Below, one piece after another: positions 63,724-64,000 of a stretch of DNA of 64,000 nucleotides. A program made the position numbers and the translations under genes. Source of the stretch: Nemertoderma westbladi (lineage: Eukaryota > Xenacoelomorpha > Nemertodermatida > Nemertodermatidae); NCBI GenBank assembly GCA_032718475.1, contig JAUCBJ010001237.1, positions 50,496-114,495 on the forward strand, given 5' to 3'. The notes under the pieces were generated by a model. The model was given only the letters and a program-made list of their open reading frames with translations. It was not told where the DNA came from and did not search any database. Each line of letters opens with the position of its first letter. Positions within the stretch are counted from its first letter, which is position 1.

Positions 63724-63835
63724 GTGGGGCGAGCCACGAAGTGAGTGAGCCTTAGCGTAGTGGTACCATTAATCAACCTGTGGGGCGAGCCACGAAGTGA
63801 GTGAGCCTTAGCGTAGTGGTACCATTAATCAACCT
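63724..63835. repeat. 56-bp direct repeat of element left ends
   Basis: Two tandem copies of a unit starting GTGGGGCGAGCCACGAAGTG and ending ATTAATCAACCT (63724 and 63780). CTGTCGTT microsatellite units follow, then DNA resembling core repeats (AACTCGGCCAATCC). Same left end as 42883. Confidence 0.85.
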
Positions 63836-64000
63836 GTCGTTCTGTCGTTCTGTCGCGTTTTTTTTCAGTATTTTATTTTAAACGTTAATAACTCGGCCAA
63901 TCCTTGATGAAATCTATCCAAACTTGGTACACATGTTGTTTGGCAAAAGTTTGAAAATTTTCCAAGTAGAATTTGCGTGGGGCCTTCGTGCAGCATCAGT

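Overview
This is a repeat-dense, AT-rich stretch of an invertebrate animal genome. BEL/Pao and Ty3/gypsy elements, several non-LTR lineages, tRNA-derived SINEs, CTCF-like sites and genes of OTUD6B, Ly6 and CARD type all point to a bilaterian metazoan. Very frequent TAGGCCTA and TACCGGTA words and a SINE body of a type I associate with marine invertebrates make an echinoderm- or hemichordate-like source plausible, but the species cannot be fixed from this sequence. No bacterial-style operons, CRISPR arrays or canonical tRNA genes are present.

Layout. 1-655: minisatellite. 2385-2574: intact SINE with target duplication. 4.5-10.75 kb: a nested pile-up. A CR1/Jockey-like LINE on the minus strand was split by a 5'-truncated LINE of another lineage (5380-6520, 12-bp target duplication), which itself carries a SINE. 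The same host LINE was split again by a 2.7-kb terminal-inverted-repeat element (7128-9840, TTAT duplication) loaded with a 19-bp satellite. 12087-12929: intact intronless OTUD6B-like deubiquitinase gene (minus). 13.3-17.7 kb: inverted arms, tandem repeats and the first copy of a 2.6-kb direct repeat. 20916-29105: a BEL/Pao gag-pol reading frame (minus) broken by only two stop codons; the second 2.6-kb copy follows at 30687-33276. 34.1-35.5 kb: an odd region with a dispersed 14-mer. 36187-40504 and 55233-59531: two complete Ty3/gypsy elements, each with identical LTRs and a 4-bp target duplication; the second looks intact. 41.7-44.9 kb: a long-TIR DNA element and a tandem-repeat element rich in CTCF-like words and an E-box minisatellite. 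46471-47139: secreted, GPI-anchored Ly6-like protein. 48535-50148 (minus): a protein with two CARD-like domains and a C-terminal dsRBD-like fold. 53-54.5 kb: decayed LINE. 60.7-62.3 kb: two satellites, the larger flanked by inverted repeats. The right edge holds repeat termini.

How it works together. Only three loci look like host genes: a deubiquitinase, a cell-surface three-finger protein and a candidate RNA-sensing or signalling adaptor. Nearly everything else is transposable elements and satellites. The best-supported mechanistic find is that both gypsy elements join gag to pol with the same device: a GGGAAAC slippery heptamer read in the correct phase, followed after 3-5 nt by a GC-rich hairpin that contains the gag stop codon. 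The most interesting possible host gene is the CARD-CARD-dsRBD-like protein.
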